DNA of 28,880 nt from IMG/VR virus record IMGVR_UViG_3300044638_004168, positions 1-28,880 of that record, one strand, 5' to 3'. A program made the position numbers and the translations under genes. The DNA is from a virus. The notes under the pieces are model-generated. The model was given only the letters and a program-made list of their open reading frames with translations, did no database searches and was not told where the DNA came from. Position 1 is the stretch's first letter. Each line of letters starts with the position of its first letter. Below are positions 14,662-22,053 of this stretch, piece by piece.

Positions 14662-15266
14662 GTGGAAAAGAACAATAATCTGCTCGCCGTATTATTGTCT
14701 TGGTATAAATACCGAAGGTTGTGGTGTACTATTTGAAAGTATTCTTCCACATATGACCTGCTTGCATTAAGGTAGCAAGCGGCAATGGGATAATAAAATG
14801 CCCCATCATCATCACCAAGGTCAGTTTTTGTTGCTACTATTTGAAGGTCTTGATCCGCTCTTATTATAGAGCCGTCTATATTTGTTTTAACTCTCAGTGA
14901 AATGTAAAATTTACCTCCTTCAAATTTGCTGACATCTACTTCCATTATTGGTTTTTCGTAGGGAGGTTGCAATCCAAGAGTCATGATCGGCCTCCATTGG
15001 TTTTTTGATTTATCTAAAACAAATGGAAACATGCTATTGACCGTTCCTGGGCTGATCGTGACTGTGAGACCACTTATTCCAACCTTGAATGGATGGTTGT
15101 ACGGCTGATTCTGTCGGCTTACCGTAATGATCGTTCCTTTGGGTGTTTCTCGGACCAAGATGCCATCGTTCGGCACCACCTTGAGCGTGTCCACCCACCG
15201 CACCAATCTCTCCCACGCGGTTTGGATTCTCTCGCCCTTCTGGACTTTGATTGCCTCGGTTTTCAT
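14658..15266 (-). CDS. Hypothetical tail-region protein, AT-rich
   Basis: About 202 residues from the ATG at 15266, chosen because TGATG links it to the stop of the preceding gene; upstream extension adds 16 shadow residues. The N-terminal third contains RIQTAWERLVRWVDTLKVV and GILVRETPKGTIITVSRQ, a pattern of virion proteins that repeat near this locus. The C-terminal part contains YYPIAACYLNASRSYVEEYF. The 3' end is very AT-rich. No function is recognised. Confidence 0.65.
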   Translation of the reverse strand: MKTEAIKVQKGERIQTAWERLVRWVDTLKVVPNDGILVRETPKGTIITVSRQNQPYNHPFKVGISGLTVTISPGTVNSMFPFVLDKSKNQWRPIMTLGLQPPYEKPIMEVDVSKFEGGKFYISLRVKTNIDGSIIRADQDLQIVATKTDLGDDDGAFYYPIAACYLNASRSYVEEYFQIVHHNLRYLYQDNNTASRLLFFST

Positions 15267-16003
15267 CAGCTTAAATTGCCGGCATTGCCATCGGGGTAGA
15301 CTTCCTTCGGCCACTTAAAGTATTCGGACAGCTTCCATGATTCAGAAATCTGCCAGACATTGCCACGCTTGGAAATCTGCGGCGGCATCTTTATCCAGTT
15401 GCGTTCGCCTTTATCGAGACCATTAAATTCAGCAGGGGCCCCTGGGATGGTATTGGATGAATTTCCTATATTTCCAATGACTGATCCTGGGAGAGTTCGC
15501 TTGGTATAGCTAACAGATGCGATACAGTTCATCTCAATAAAAGTTTTCGTCCCATACATTGGGTTTTTTGCCCCCCCTCCAGACTTATTTGAAGATAAGC
15601 CTGATGATCCGCCGCTTCCTGCTGGGAGTTTTTCGGGGAAACCTCCGACACCATCAATCACCTCCCATCCGTATTCTTCTTTGATTTTATCAAAATTCCA
15701 GTGCGACTCGATAGGTACTTCAGCTTGCTCGAAATCAAGACTCCATACGGCGCTATCAACTTCGCTGTTGCTGGATTCTGCTGCGCCGCCCTCGTAGGTG
15801 ACAGTCACGATGTAGGAGGGTTCGGCCCCGTCGTTGTTGCAGCTCCATGTACGAGACACCTCTTTGCAGCCTTCGTGATCGGCCTTGCCAACTTGTTGAA
15901 TCAATTCTTTGTTCGGCACATAATAAGGAACCACCCATTGGATGACGCCTTCTTTGCTCTTGGAACCGGTGGTCCCTTCGGTGATAAAATTTCCATTACT
16001 CAT
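15266..16003 (-). CDS. Hypothetical tail-region protein
   Basis: A 245-residue protein, the first gene after the tape measure. It is beta-rich and acidic, with a Gly/Ser linker in the middle (LPAGSGGSSGLSSNKSGGG) and several Trp residues (VIQWVVPYYVPN, VWSLDFEQAEVPIESHWNF, NVWQISESWKLSEYFKWP). No known distal tail or tip family is recognised. The order in the operon suggests a virion protein. The stop overlaps the next start (TGATG). Confidence 0.65.
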   Translation of the reverse strand: MSNGNFITEGTTGSKSKEGVIQWVVPYYVPNKELIQQVGKADHEGCKEVSRTWSCNNDGAEPSYIVTVTYEGGAAESSNSEVDSAVWSLDFEQAEVPIESHWNFDKIKEEYGWEVIDGVGGFPEKLPAGSGGSSGLSSNKSGGGAKNPMYGTKTFIEMNCIASVSYTKRTLPGSVIGNIGNSSNTIPGAPAEFNGLDKGERNWIKMPPQISKRGNVWQISESWKLSEYFKWPKEVYPDGNAGNLS

Positions 16004-16037
16004 GATAAAATAGGTAGGATATTTGTTGATTCAGCTA

Positions 16038-18470
16038 TCAGCCTCCAAAAACAGGGATGTAAACATCGGGCGGACTCTTCTTGGGCATGGTGTTCTCCTT
16101 AATAGCCCTCAGCAGTGATGTCTGGCGTCGGTTTTCATCCAATAATCCATCATTGGCTGCGCGGCCCATGAAGACATTGGTCGCCTTGGCGACGCTGCCG
16201 AGTTGGGCGACGGCTCCACCGGAATCCACGGGGGGCTTATTTTTGTTTTTCTCGCGTGCCTTGTCGGCCTCATCTGCGGCAGCACGGGCATCGACCATCT
16301 TGGCGGCGGTGTCTTTAACGCCCACTCCTTTAAGTTTATCCATCAGGGCCTGCGCTTTCTGCATTTCCTTGGTGCCGATGAGATCCATGACGACTTGGAT
16401 ATTTTTGCTTTGGAGGGCATCGACGAGTTTTTGAGCCTTCTCCATATCCTTGGTGCCGAGCACCTCGATCGCGGCTTGGATCTGTGCGCCTTTATCGGTC
16501 ATGCCCAGCGCTTCGAGTCGAGTGATTTCCTCGCGGATTGCCTGCTCGCGTTGGAGCGCATCGATCCGCTTTTGATCACCAGCGATTCTTGCTCGCACCA
16601 GATCGACTTCGAGTCGGTATTGGGCACGGCTTGATTCTAAATCTTCGTTTTGAGATGGGCTTTTCTTGAAATTACTTATTTTCTCTTTGAGCTTTATTGC
16701 ATCCAAAAGCTCTTTTGGTGTGCGCAAATTTGTCGATTTTAGGACAATATCTACTTCTTTGCTGGATGGCATTGAAGCGATGGCATCCTTCAAGTCGTAC
16801 AAGCCATTAAATCCAACTGTATTTATGGCGACATCCAAATTTTTACCTTCGGCTGCTTTTATAACTCTATTGGCCGCTTCAATATCCGGGGTTCCGATGA
16901 CCTTTATGGATATTTCATTGGCTTGTGCTGTCAGTTTATCGATGGATTGCTGTGCTTTCTGGACATCCTGCGTGCCAAGAACTTCCATGGCCGCTTGGAC
17001 ACTCTTGCCTTGAAGGGTGTTCAGAAGCTGCTGGGCTTTCTGGACATCCTGCGTGCCAAGGACCTCCATGGACACCTCCTTTGACTGCCCATTTATTGAA
17101 TCAATCCTTTCCTTGGCCTCTTTGAAGTTTTTAATATCAAATGAGGTGATTGATGGCCCATCTCCCGTTTCAGGTTGGGTTGGATGAATAGATTTTCTTT
17201 TGGTCTCTGCGGCGGCTCTGTCTCTTGAAAAGAAATCAGACGGCGGTTGCTTTTGCGGTGTGTTAGCGACCGAGATTTCTTTGAAGAGGCTGCGGATTCT
17301 TTCGATGCCGTCACCGATCTGGTTTTCCATGATCGGGCCTTTAGCATTTGAAACCTCCTCGCTTAACTTGCCTTCATTGAAAAACGGATCGTTGCCAAAA
17401 GTGTCTTGGCTCCACTTGGACATCTTGCGGATGGGGTTGTAGTCCTCCATCAATCGAAGAGTGCTTTCCGTGGCTTCCGCAAAACCGCGCGTCAGAGCCA
17501 CCTTAAATCCAAGCATGACAGACTCACCAATGAGTTCGCCGATCTTGACCATGCGGCTAGTGTCGCCTTGAAGTGCCTCAGCCAGCGCGGCGGTGATCGT
17601 GTACCCAACTTCGCGGATCTTAGGAGCCAGTTTGCTGAACGAGTCGATGATCTGCGGCGTCATCTTTGCCACATCGGCAGCGAATTTTGAAAAGACCTCC
17701 GCCATCGGCTTGCCGATCTCTTCGAGCATCTGGCCGACGGACACCTTGATCCTCGACATGCCGCTTGCGGTCGCGTTGGCGGATCCACCGACCTGTGTTT
17801 CGATGGCTTTGAGTACCTGGTCGAATGCCTTGGCGCGGTTGCCGGTTTGAGCAAACTCCTGTGAGATGGCTTTGATCTGCGAGGTGGTCAGTGCGCCGGT
17901 GCGCTTCAGCGCGGCCAGTCCCTTTTCTGGATCCTCAAGTGCCTTGCCGAGTTGCACGGCGTAATTCGAGGCGTCACCCCCGAAGACGGCCGCCATGTCG
18001 AGCGATGCTTGTGTGGCGCGATCGAAGGCACCTCCGGTGGTGCCGGCGGTTTTGGCAAGTTCCTTGAAGGTCGCGAGCTTCGCCTGCGACGCCATGATGA
18101 GGTCACCATCGACGCCTGTGGCGAGCTCGGTCGCATCGGCCATTTTGATGAGGCGATCGGCCACATCATCGGATTGATCTCCGAAGAGACCCATGGTTTT
18201 GACGACGCTCTTGATGCGGTTCTCCGCCTGAAGCCCTTCCTCACCGATGCTGATCAGCTTGTACGCGATGCCACCGACAGCGGCGGCTGCACCTGTGGCG
18301 GCGATACCGATCGCTCCGACGCTTTTTGCGACGCCTGAAAAGGCCGAGCTGATGCCCGAACCGATCGACGACATCGAGGTCTTGAGTGACAGAGCGGACT
18401 TTTTCGACCGATCAATCCCGCGAACAAAGTCCGAGGCGTTGAGTGTGAGTTTGGTGGTGATCCCTGCCAT
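16038..18470 (-). CDS. Tail tape measure protein with ~27-residue repeats
   Basis: An 810-residue protein, typical in length and position for a tape measure that sets tail length and may be ejected with DNA. The N-terminus (LTLNASDFVRGIDRSKKSAL) and a hydrophobic stretch near residues 49-74 are standard. Residues about 75-290 are helical. From about 455 to 600 and 660 to 730 repeats of the type MEVLGTQDVQKAQQLLNTLQ occur (variants EVLGTKDMEKAQKLVDAL, KVIGTPDIEAANRVIKA). The best two copies are 81 bp apart. The repeat-coding DNA around 16640-17120 is more AT-rich. By the usual ~0.15 nm per residue the tail would be near 120 nm. Confidence 0.9.
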   Translation of the reverse strand: MAGITTKLTLNASDFVRGIDRSKKSALSLKTSMSSIGSGISSAFSGVAKSVGAIGIAATGAAAAVGGIAYKLISIGEEGLQAENRIKSVVKTMGLFGDQSDDVADRLIKMADATELATGVDGDLIMASQAKLATFKELAKTAGTTGGAFDRATQASLDMAAVFGGDASNYAVQLGKALEDPEKGLAALKRTGALTTSQIKAISQEFAQTGNRAKAFDQVLKAIETQVGGSANATASGMSRIKVSVGQMLEEIGKPMAEVFSKFAADVAKMTPQIIDSFSKLAPKIREVGYTITAALAEALQGDTSRMVKIGELIGESVMLGFKVALTRGFAEATESTLRLMEDYNPIRKMSKWSQDTFGNDPFFNEGKLSEEVSNAKGPIMENQIGDGIERIRSLFKEISVANTPQKQPPSDFFSRDRAAAETKRKSIHPTQPETGDGPSITSFDIKNFKEAKERIDSINGQSKEVSMEVLGTQDVQKAQQLLNTLQGKSVQAAMEVLGTQDVQKAQQSIDKLTAQANEISIKVIGTPDIEAANRVIKAAEGKNLDVAINTVGFNGLYDLKDAIASMPSSKEVDIVLKSTNLRTPKELLDAIKLKEKISNFKKSPSQNEDLESSRAQYRLEVDLVRARIAGDQKRIDALQREQAIREEITRLEALGMTDKGAQIQAAIEVLGTKDMEKAQKLVDALQSKNIQVVMDLIGTKEMQKAQALMDKLKGVGVKDTAAKMVDARAAADEADKAREKNKNKPPVDSGGAVAQLGSVAKATNVFMGRAANDGLLDENRRQTSLLRAIKENTMPKKSPPDVYIPVFGG

Positions 18471-18494
18471 CTTTTCAATTCAGTAAGGTGTCAA

Positions 18495-19157
18495 TCATGA
18501 TATTTTTTTTGCCGCTTTCTTGAGGAAATTGTTCACCCGGTTCTGCATGGCACGGGTTTGCCAGCGCACGGCGTACTGCATACGGCGGTCGACCCCATCC
18601 ATATTGCTGGCCCAGTTGACTAAGTTGCTGATCGTTGCCGTGATTGTAGTGGAGGTTGACTTAATATCCGCATCGCCTGGCGCGTCATGCCTACCGATCC
18701 AGCTTGGCACTCGGATCTTGCCAAGTCTGCGGGCGGCGGATGCCCAGCCGGACGCGAGGTAGCCTACGCCTTTCTGTTTCACCTTGATGAAGTTGGTGAT
18801 CATCGAGCGGGCCGCGCGAGTTGGCTTCACTGCCCGCTTGATGCGGATGTTTCCACCACGGCGCTTGGTGTGCATGATGTTGGCCATTTCCGACATACTG
18901 CTGACCTCCGAGTTCTTCGGGGTGGATCCGATGAAGACATTGCGCACATCGCTGGCAATCGCGGCCTCCCCCAGTTTCTTAGCCTTTACTCCGCGCGTCT
19001 TGCCGTTACTCGGAGGCGTGATGTCCATCAGTTTGCGAACCACTCCCCGTGCCTGCTCTTCCATGAGCGCGCGGCCATCGCGTTTAGAGAACTCCCCGAG
19101 CCTTGCGGCCATGGCTTGAAACTGCCGGATGTCAGTCTCGATGTTAGTTCTGGCCAT
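18495..19157 (-). CDS. Hypothetical tail-assembly region protein
   Basis: A 220-residue, strongly basic protein that starts immediately after the GT stop (19158) and precedes the tape measure. N-terminal helices (DIRQFQAMAARLGEFSKRDG, ALMEEQARGVVRKLMDITPP) recall HK97 gp10-like or minor tail proteins, but the match is not firm. The C-terminus is helical and basic (MQYAVRWQTRAMQNRVNNFL). It is probably a minor tail or assembly protein. Confidence 0.6.
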   Translation of the reverse strand: MARTNIETDIRQFQAMAARLGEFSKRDGRALMEEQARGVVRKLMDITPPSNGKTRGVKAKKLGEAAIASDVRNVFIGSTPKNSEVSSMSEMANIMHTKRRGGNIRIKRAVKPTRAARSMITNFIKVKQKGVGYLASGWASAARRLGKIRVPSWIGRHDAPGDADIKSTSTTITATISNLVNWASNMDGVDRRMQYAVRWQTRAMQNRVNNFLKKAAKKIS

Positions 19158-19397
19158 TTATTCAGGGGAAGAGTCAACCAGTTCATCGATGTAGCTGAGC
19201 AGAGAGTCTGGCACCATTTCCTCGAGTTTCGCGGCTGTGACTGGCTCAAGCGTCCAGAGGTTTGCCGCCTGCAATGCACAGTGGTAGTATTGGAGGGCTC
19301 GCGACAGCGGTAGCTCCCAGAGGATGTGCTTCTCGCTCCATCCGGTGTCCTTGGCGATCGCGTAGACCACGCTCGCGCACCAACCAGGGTTTAGGAC
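19158..19397 (-). CDS. GT frameshift extension (T part of tail assembly chaperone)
   Basis: This is the -1 frame continuation reached from the GGGAAAG slippery site. After the slip, translation would read VLNPGWCAS, then a 70-residue helical domain (ILWELPLSRALQYYHCALQA, KLEEMVPDSLLSYIDEL). An independent start is only possible at GTG 19370, which lacks a Shine-Dalgarno, so expression as a fusion is favoured. The predicted G-T fusion is 213 residues. In lambda the T part recruits tail tube protein while the G part coats the tape measure. It is adjacent to the tape-measure module, as expected. Confidence 0.8.
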   Translation of the reverse strand, partial: VLNPGWCASVVYAIAKDTGWSEKHILWELPLSRALQYYHCALQAANLWTLEPVTAAKLEEMVPDSLLSYIDELVDSSPE

Positions 19398-19798
19398 TTT
19401 CCCGGCGGTGTCTCTTCCTCAGATTTGTACTTCGACTCGACGCGCACATCATTGGCGGCGACTTGCGAGCCGATGCGGTTGATCTCTTCGAGCATCTCAG
19501 GGAAGTTGGAGAAGTCGATACTGAGCGAGTAACGGAGAACGGCCTGCCCTGCGGTGTTGGCAGATACGGCTGAGACCACCTCGTCCAGCGGTGCTGACTG
19601 CATCCAGACGAATGTGGCGATCTGGCGCTGGCGCTCGATCTCGCTGAGGTCGGAGTCGTCGCCGGTAAACATAGTGAGCCCGAGTAGATAGGCGATCTGG
19701 AGCGATCCGTAGGAGAATGATCGCAGCTTCATGCCGCCGATCGTTTTGCTGTCGCCTTCGATCATGCCGGCGGCGATGAGTTGATCTCGTGATTCCAT
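19391..19798 (-). CDS. Tail assembly chaperone, G-like
   Basis: A 135-residue acidic helical protein (IGGMKLRSFSYGSLQIAYLL, ERQRQIATFVWMQSAPLDEV) ending ...TPPGKS. Tail chaperones are usually poorly conserved in sequence, so the assignment rests on position between the tail-tube genes and the tape measure, on size, and on the slippery heptamer three codons from its end. Most ribosomes would stop at TAA (19391-19393); a minority would shift into the T frame. Confidence 0.8.
   Translation of the reverse strand: MESRDQLIAAGMIEGDSKTIGGMKLRSFSYGSLQIAYLLGLTMFTGDDSDLSEIERQRQIATFVWMQSAPLDEVVSAVSANTAGQAVLRYSLSIDFSNFPEMLEEINRIGSQVAANDVRVESKYKSEEETPPGKS
19397..19403 (-). promoter_or_regulatory. Programmed -1 frameshift slippery site GGGAAAG
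   Basis: On the coding strand the G-frame codons are ccG GGA AAG tcc taa, so the heptamer is G GGA AAG in exactly the X XXY YYZ phase. It is the same heptamer used by lambda gene G. After slipping -1 the frame GGG AAA GTC CTA is open through 19158. Confidence 0.85.
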
Positions 19799-19802
19799 AA
19801 TC

Positions 19803-20270
19803 TTAGAAGTATGAGAGGATCTTTTCGCGTTTCGCTTTGCTCTCTGGATCGTTGCCGGACGGAACGATCGCGAGGCGATTGCCCCTGCGTATCAGCAGCA
19901 TCGGGCGCATGGTCTTGATCTTATCGACAAGCCGGTTGTAGCAGTCCGACATGGCGCGCATGTAGGCGATGGGATGGTCGGAGTTTTCCTCGCACCACTC
20001 CTGCGAATCAAATCGCTTTTGAAACTCAGTGAAGGTCAGTTCCTCCTCTTTGGCGATCGGTGCAAACTTGACTTTCTTCGCCCCATCCATCATCCAAGTG
20101 ACCGTGCGCTTCGGGTTGCCCCCGACATCTTCGATAGTGTCGGAGAATGCCTTGTCCGTACCAAACTCGCAGCCAGAGGCAATTGCGGCAGCGATGAGCC
20201 GCGTGTTGCGGCTTTCAATGGGTGGGGTGTCGAAGTCGCGCACGATGGCGACCGTTGAGCCTTGTCTCAT
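19803..20270 (-). CDS. Hypothetical protein between tail tube and chaperone genes
   Basis: A 155-residue protein with no recognised family. The first half is mixed (VAIVRDFDTPPIESRNTRLI, DVGGNPKRTVTWMMDG) and the second half helical and charged (FTEFQKRFDSQEWCEENSDH, YNRLVDKIKTMRPMLL). There is no membrane segment. The place in the tail module suggests a morphogenesis role. It starts 55 bases after the second tube-like gene, beyond a small hairpin. Confidence 0.6.
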   Translation of the reverse strand: MRQGSTVAIVRDFDTPPIESRNTRLIAAAIASGCEFGTDKAFSDTIEDVGGNPKRTVTWMMDGAKKVKFAPIAKEEELTFTEFQKRFDSQEWCEENSDHPIAYMRAMSDCYNRLVDKIKTMRPMLLIRRGNRLAIVPSGNDPESKAKREKILSYF

Positions 20271-20303
20271 TTTGTAATCTTGTAGGGTGATCTAGTGGTT
20301 TTT

Positions 20304-20321
20304 CTGGTTCTTATGAACCAG
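20304..20321. repeat. Hairpin after second tail-tube-like gene
   Basis: Perfect 7-bp arms CTGGTTC (20304-20310) and GAACCAG (20315-20321) with a TTAT loop lie five bases beyond the stop of the tube-like gene. On the coding strand no U-tract follows, so it is more likely an mRNA 3'-stabilising or processing hairpin than a terminator. Confidence 0.5.
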
Positions 20322-20325
20322 TCTA

Positions 20326-20646
20326 TTATGCCCCTGGGTATGCGACTCCTGTGACCTCAAACGAATTAAAGTCATCGTTGGTCTGGGAATTTTTTACCGA
20401 GGTGATGATTACTTTCCCATCTACTTCACTTGGAACAAGATTACCTCCACTAGATCCCGCTTCAACCTCAGTTGAGCCGCGCCCTTTGACTGTAAATTCA
20501 AACTTGGGGTCGAAAGCCTTTGCCGCGCCAAATCCACCTTCGGTGGACATGATCATCTTGGTCTCAAAGTTCTTGCTGACCTCAACGCTTTCAATGAACT
20601 GGGCGGTGACTTGTTTTACTCCAATCTCTAGGTTAGTTGCGGACAT
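20326..20646 (-). CDS. Tail-tube-like protein, paralogue B
   Basis: A 106-residue protein homologous to its 105-residue neighbour. The shared pattern covers FEFTVKGRGSTE (neighbour RTITVSGKGTTN), a Gly-rich turn, and IITSVKNSQTNDDFNSFEV (neighbour ISSVKITESNDDFPEFEI). The small beta-sandwich size, place before the chaperone pair and expected high abundance suit a tail-tube or tube-like protein. Tube proteins are usually longer, so one of the two copies could be a decoration or terminator-like version. Confidence 0.65.
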   Translation of the reverse strand: MSATNLEIGVKQVTAQFIESVEVSKNFETKMIMSTEGGFGAAKAFDPKFEFTVKGRGSTEVEAGSSGGNLVPSEVDGKVIITSVKNSQTNDDFNSFEVTGVAYPGA

Positions 20647-20658
20647 AGCTTTAGATGA

Positions 20659-20976
20659 TTAGTTGATATCTTCGTAAGTAGTTGCTTGAATCTCAAATTC
20701 AGGGAAATCGTCGTTGCTTTCGGTTATTTTGACCGAGCTGATCATCGCTACGTTTAAAGCAGCATCTCCTCCGGTAACCTGAGCAAAGTTAGTAGTTCCC
20801 TTTCCAGAGACCGTAATCGTTCTGGTGATCAGCTTCTTGGGTTCGGCTTGCACGGTGACTCCTTGCTGGTTGCGAAGGGTGACGACATCTACCGTTGAAT
20901 CCTCACTGGATTGACCTATAAACCCATCATCTGGGGAAAGTCCTCTCGTATTGGTAACTCCGAATGTAGCAGCCAT
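20659..20976 (-). CDS. Tail-tube-like protein, paralogue A
   Basis: A 105-residue protein and paralogue of the following gene (see the shared motifs there), 12 bases apart. It begins MAATFGVTNTRGLSPDDGFI and has a middle LRNQQGVTVQAEPKKLIT. The ATG is preceded by the boundary word TTGACACC and a small hairpin (20980-20995) that ends three bases before the start, with no Shine-Dalgarno. It may be the major tail protein, but which copy builds the tube cannot be told. Confidence 0.65.
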   Translation of the reverse strand: MAATFGVTNTRGLSPDDGFIGQSSEDSTVDVVTLRNQQGVTVQAEPKKLITRTITVSGKGTTNFAQVTGGDAALNVAMISSVKITESNDDFPEFEIQATTYEDIN

Positions 20977-20979
20977 GAT

Positions 20980-20995
20980 ACACCAATTCTGGTGT
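20980..20995. promoter_or_regulatory. Hairpin in the leader of tail-tube-like gene A
   Basis: 6-bp arms ACACCA (20980-20985) and TGGTGT (20990-20995) around ATTC. On the mRNA the stem ends three bases before the ATG at 20976 and overlaps the TTGACACC boundary word, so it could influence initiation. Structure is from inspection only. Confidence 0.4.
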
Positions 20996-21001
20996 CAACT
21001 T

Positions 21002-21400
21002 TTAGAGCCGGCTAACGCCGATGAGCGCTTCAATCGAAGTGATCCATCGGCCATCGTCTGACACGCCTGCGGTGTGATTGGTGATGTGAAATCCGCGCAC
21101 ATCAATCGCGGTGATGCCGAGGTTCTGGGCTGAAGGCAGTGGTTCGGTGAAGGCGTCTCTCACATCATCCACAATGTCCATGTGGGCGCTGCGGGTGCTG
21201 GTATCTGCCGGTGACGAAATGGAGACCTTGATCGTGGCTTTGTACAGGCTGCCGACGACGCCTTCCACCTGGTCGGCGAGCACCAGCACCGCGTGTGATT
21301 CTGGCGTGCGAACTTCCGAGCTGGTGCCGGTGAATACCTCGACATCTTGGCCGAGGTTGCCGACGAGCTCGGCGAGATAGTCTTCGATGTGTTGGTTCAT
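21002..21400 (-). CDS. Tail terminator/completion-like protein
   Basis: A 132-residue protein just before the tail-tube genes. The sequence (MNQHIEDYLAELVGNLGQDV, HAVLVLADQVEGVVGSLYKA, HMDIVDDVRDAFTEPLPSAQ, ITSIEALIGVSRL) follows the alpha-beta pattern of gpU or DUF3168-like tail terminators: a helix, a strand with variable loop, a helix and C-terminal strands. Position and size agree. The name is based on pattern and order, not a firm match. Confidence 0.55.
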   Translation of the reverse strand: MNQHIEDYLAELVGNLGQDVEVFTGTSSEVRTPESHAVLVLADQVEGVVGSLYKATIKVSISSPADTSTRSAHMDIVDDVRDAFTEPLPSAQNLGITAIDVRGFHITNHTAGVSDDGRWITSIEALIGVSRL

Positions 21401-21409
21401 GGTGAAAAA

Positions 21410-21718
21410 TTAGCGGCGGGCAACTCGGTATTCGATGACGCCAGCACCGGGCTTGAGCATGATCTCTTCGACCTTGTAGCGCAGATCGCCGATGGTTATG
21501 GCGCTGTTCTGTGCCGGTGCTGGATCTGGCAGGTGATCGACCAGCATGCGGACGCTGAGTGATCCGTCCTGGGAGAATCCTCCTTCTTCCAAATCGATCT
21601 GGACGCCACCCATCGAGATCGCGGCGACATACTCCTCTTCACCGATGGTGATTGGTACGCCGATGTCATCGAGGATCGATGCGAATGCCTCGGCGGCGGC
21701 TTCTTGAATTAGGTTCAC
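21410..21718 (-). CDS. Head-tail joining-like protein
   Basis: A 102-residue protein with a GTG start at 21718. The N-terminal helix (MNLIQEAAAEAFASILDDIG) is followed by a beta-rich part with GDLRYKVEEI and an acidic loop. Size and place after the capsid genes and before the tail terminator fit a gpFII-type connector. The start lies 11 bases after TTGACGCC, a variant of the late-operon boundary word, and downstream of a strong terminator-like hairpin. Confidence 0.5.
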   Translation of the reverse strand: MNLIQEAAAEAFASILDDIGVPITIGEEEYVAAISMGGVQIDLEEGGFSQDGSLSVRMLVDHLPDPAPAQNSAITIGDLRYKVEEIMLKPGAGVIEYRVARR

Positions 21719-21738
21719 GCTTCACGCGCGGCGTCAAA

Positions 21739-21772
21739 AAAGCCCCACCCGGAAATTTCCAGATGGGGCTTT
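21739..21772 (-). terminator. Intrinsic terminator-like hairpin after capsid genes
   Basis: 9-bp arms AAAGCCCCA (21739-21747) and TGGGGCTTT (21764-21772) surround a loop with its own palindrome GGAAATTTCC. On the leftward coding strand the stem is followed by a run of T (CTTTTTTGA), as in Rho-independent terminators. It sits inside the late operon between the capsid and connector genes. Confidence 0.7.
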
Positions 21773-21799
21773 CTCCTTAGACGCTACCAATGTAACAAA

Positions 21800-22051
21800 T
21801 TACTTCTTGGCCTTCTTCGGCTCGGGGGCCTCTTCCGGCTCGATCGGCTCGATCACTGCGGCGGCTGCTTTTTTGGCATACCGCTTGAGCGTGTCACCAT
21901 TCGACCAGATTTGCACCTCATCAGCACCACCGAAATCGCCGGTCACTTTCGCGGCCTTGAAATCGGCAAGCTGGTCGGCCAGCGTCACACTCGGAAGGTG
22001 CTTAACCTTCCAAGTGTCGCCATTGCGGGTTAGTGTGATGGCGCGGCGCAT
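21800..22051 (-). CDS. Small protein after major capsid (FI-like position)
   Basis: An 83-residue protein starting two bases after the capsid stop. The first part (MRRAITLTRNGDTWKVKHLP, LADQLADFKAAKVTGDFG) is mixed, and the tail is Ala/Glu/Pro/Lys-rich (EPIEPEEAPEPKKAKK), a flexible low-complexity end. It occupies the place of lambda FI but no similarity is seen. Function unknown; a head-tail or packaging accessory is plausible. Confidence 0.6.
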   Translation of the reverse strand: MRRAITLTRNGDTWKVKHLPSVTLADQLADFKAAKVTGDFGGADEVQIWSNGDTLKRYAKKAAAAVIEPIEPEEAPEPKKAKK

Positions 22052-22053
22052 GA

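Noticed and set aside
19158-19370. 70-residue ORF as an independent GTG-started gene
   Set aside because: No Shine-Dalgarno, and a perfectly phased slippery heptamer lies upstream; expression as a frameshift fusion is better supported.
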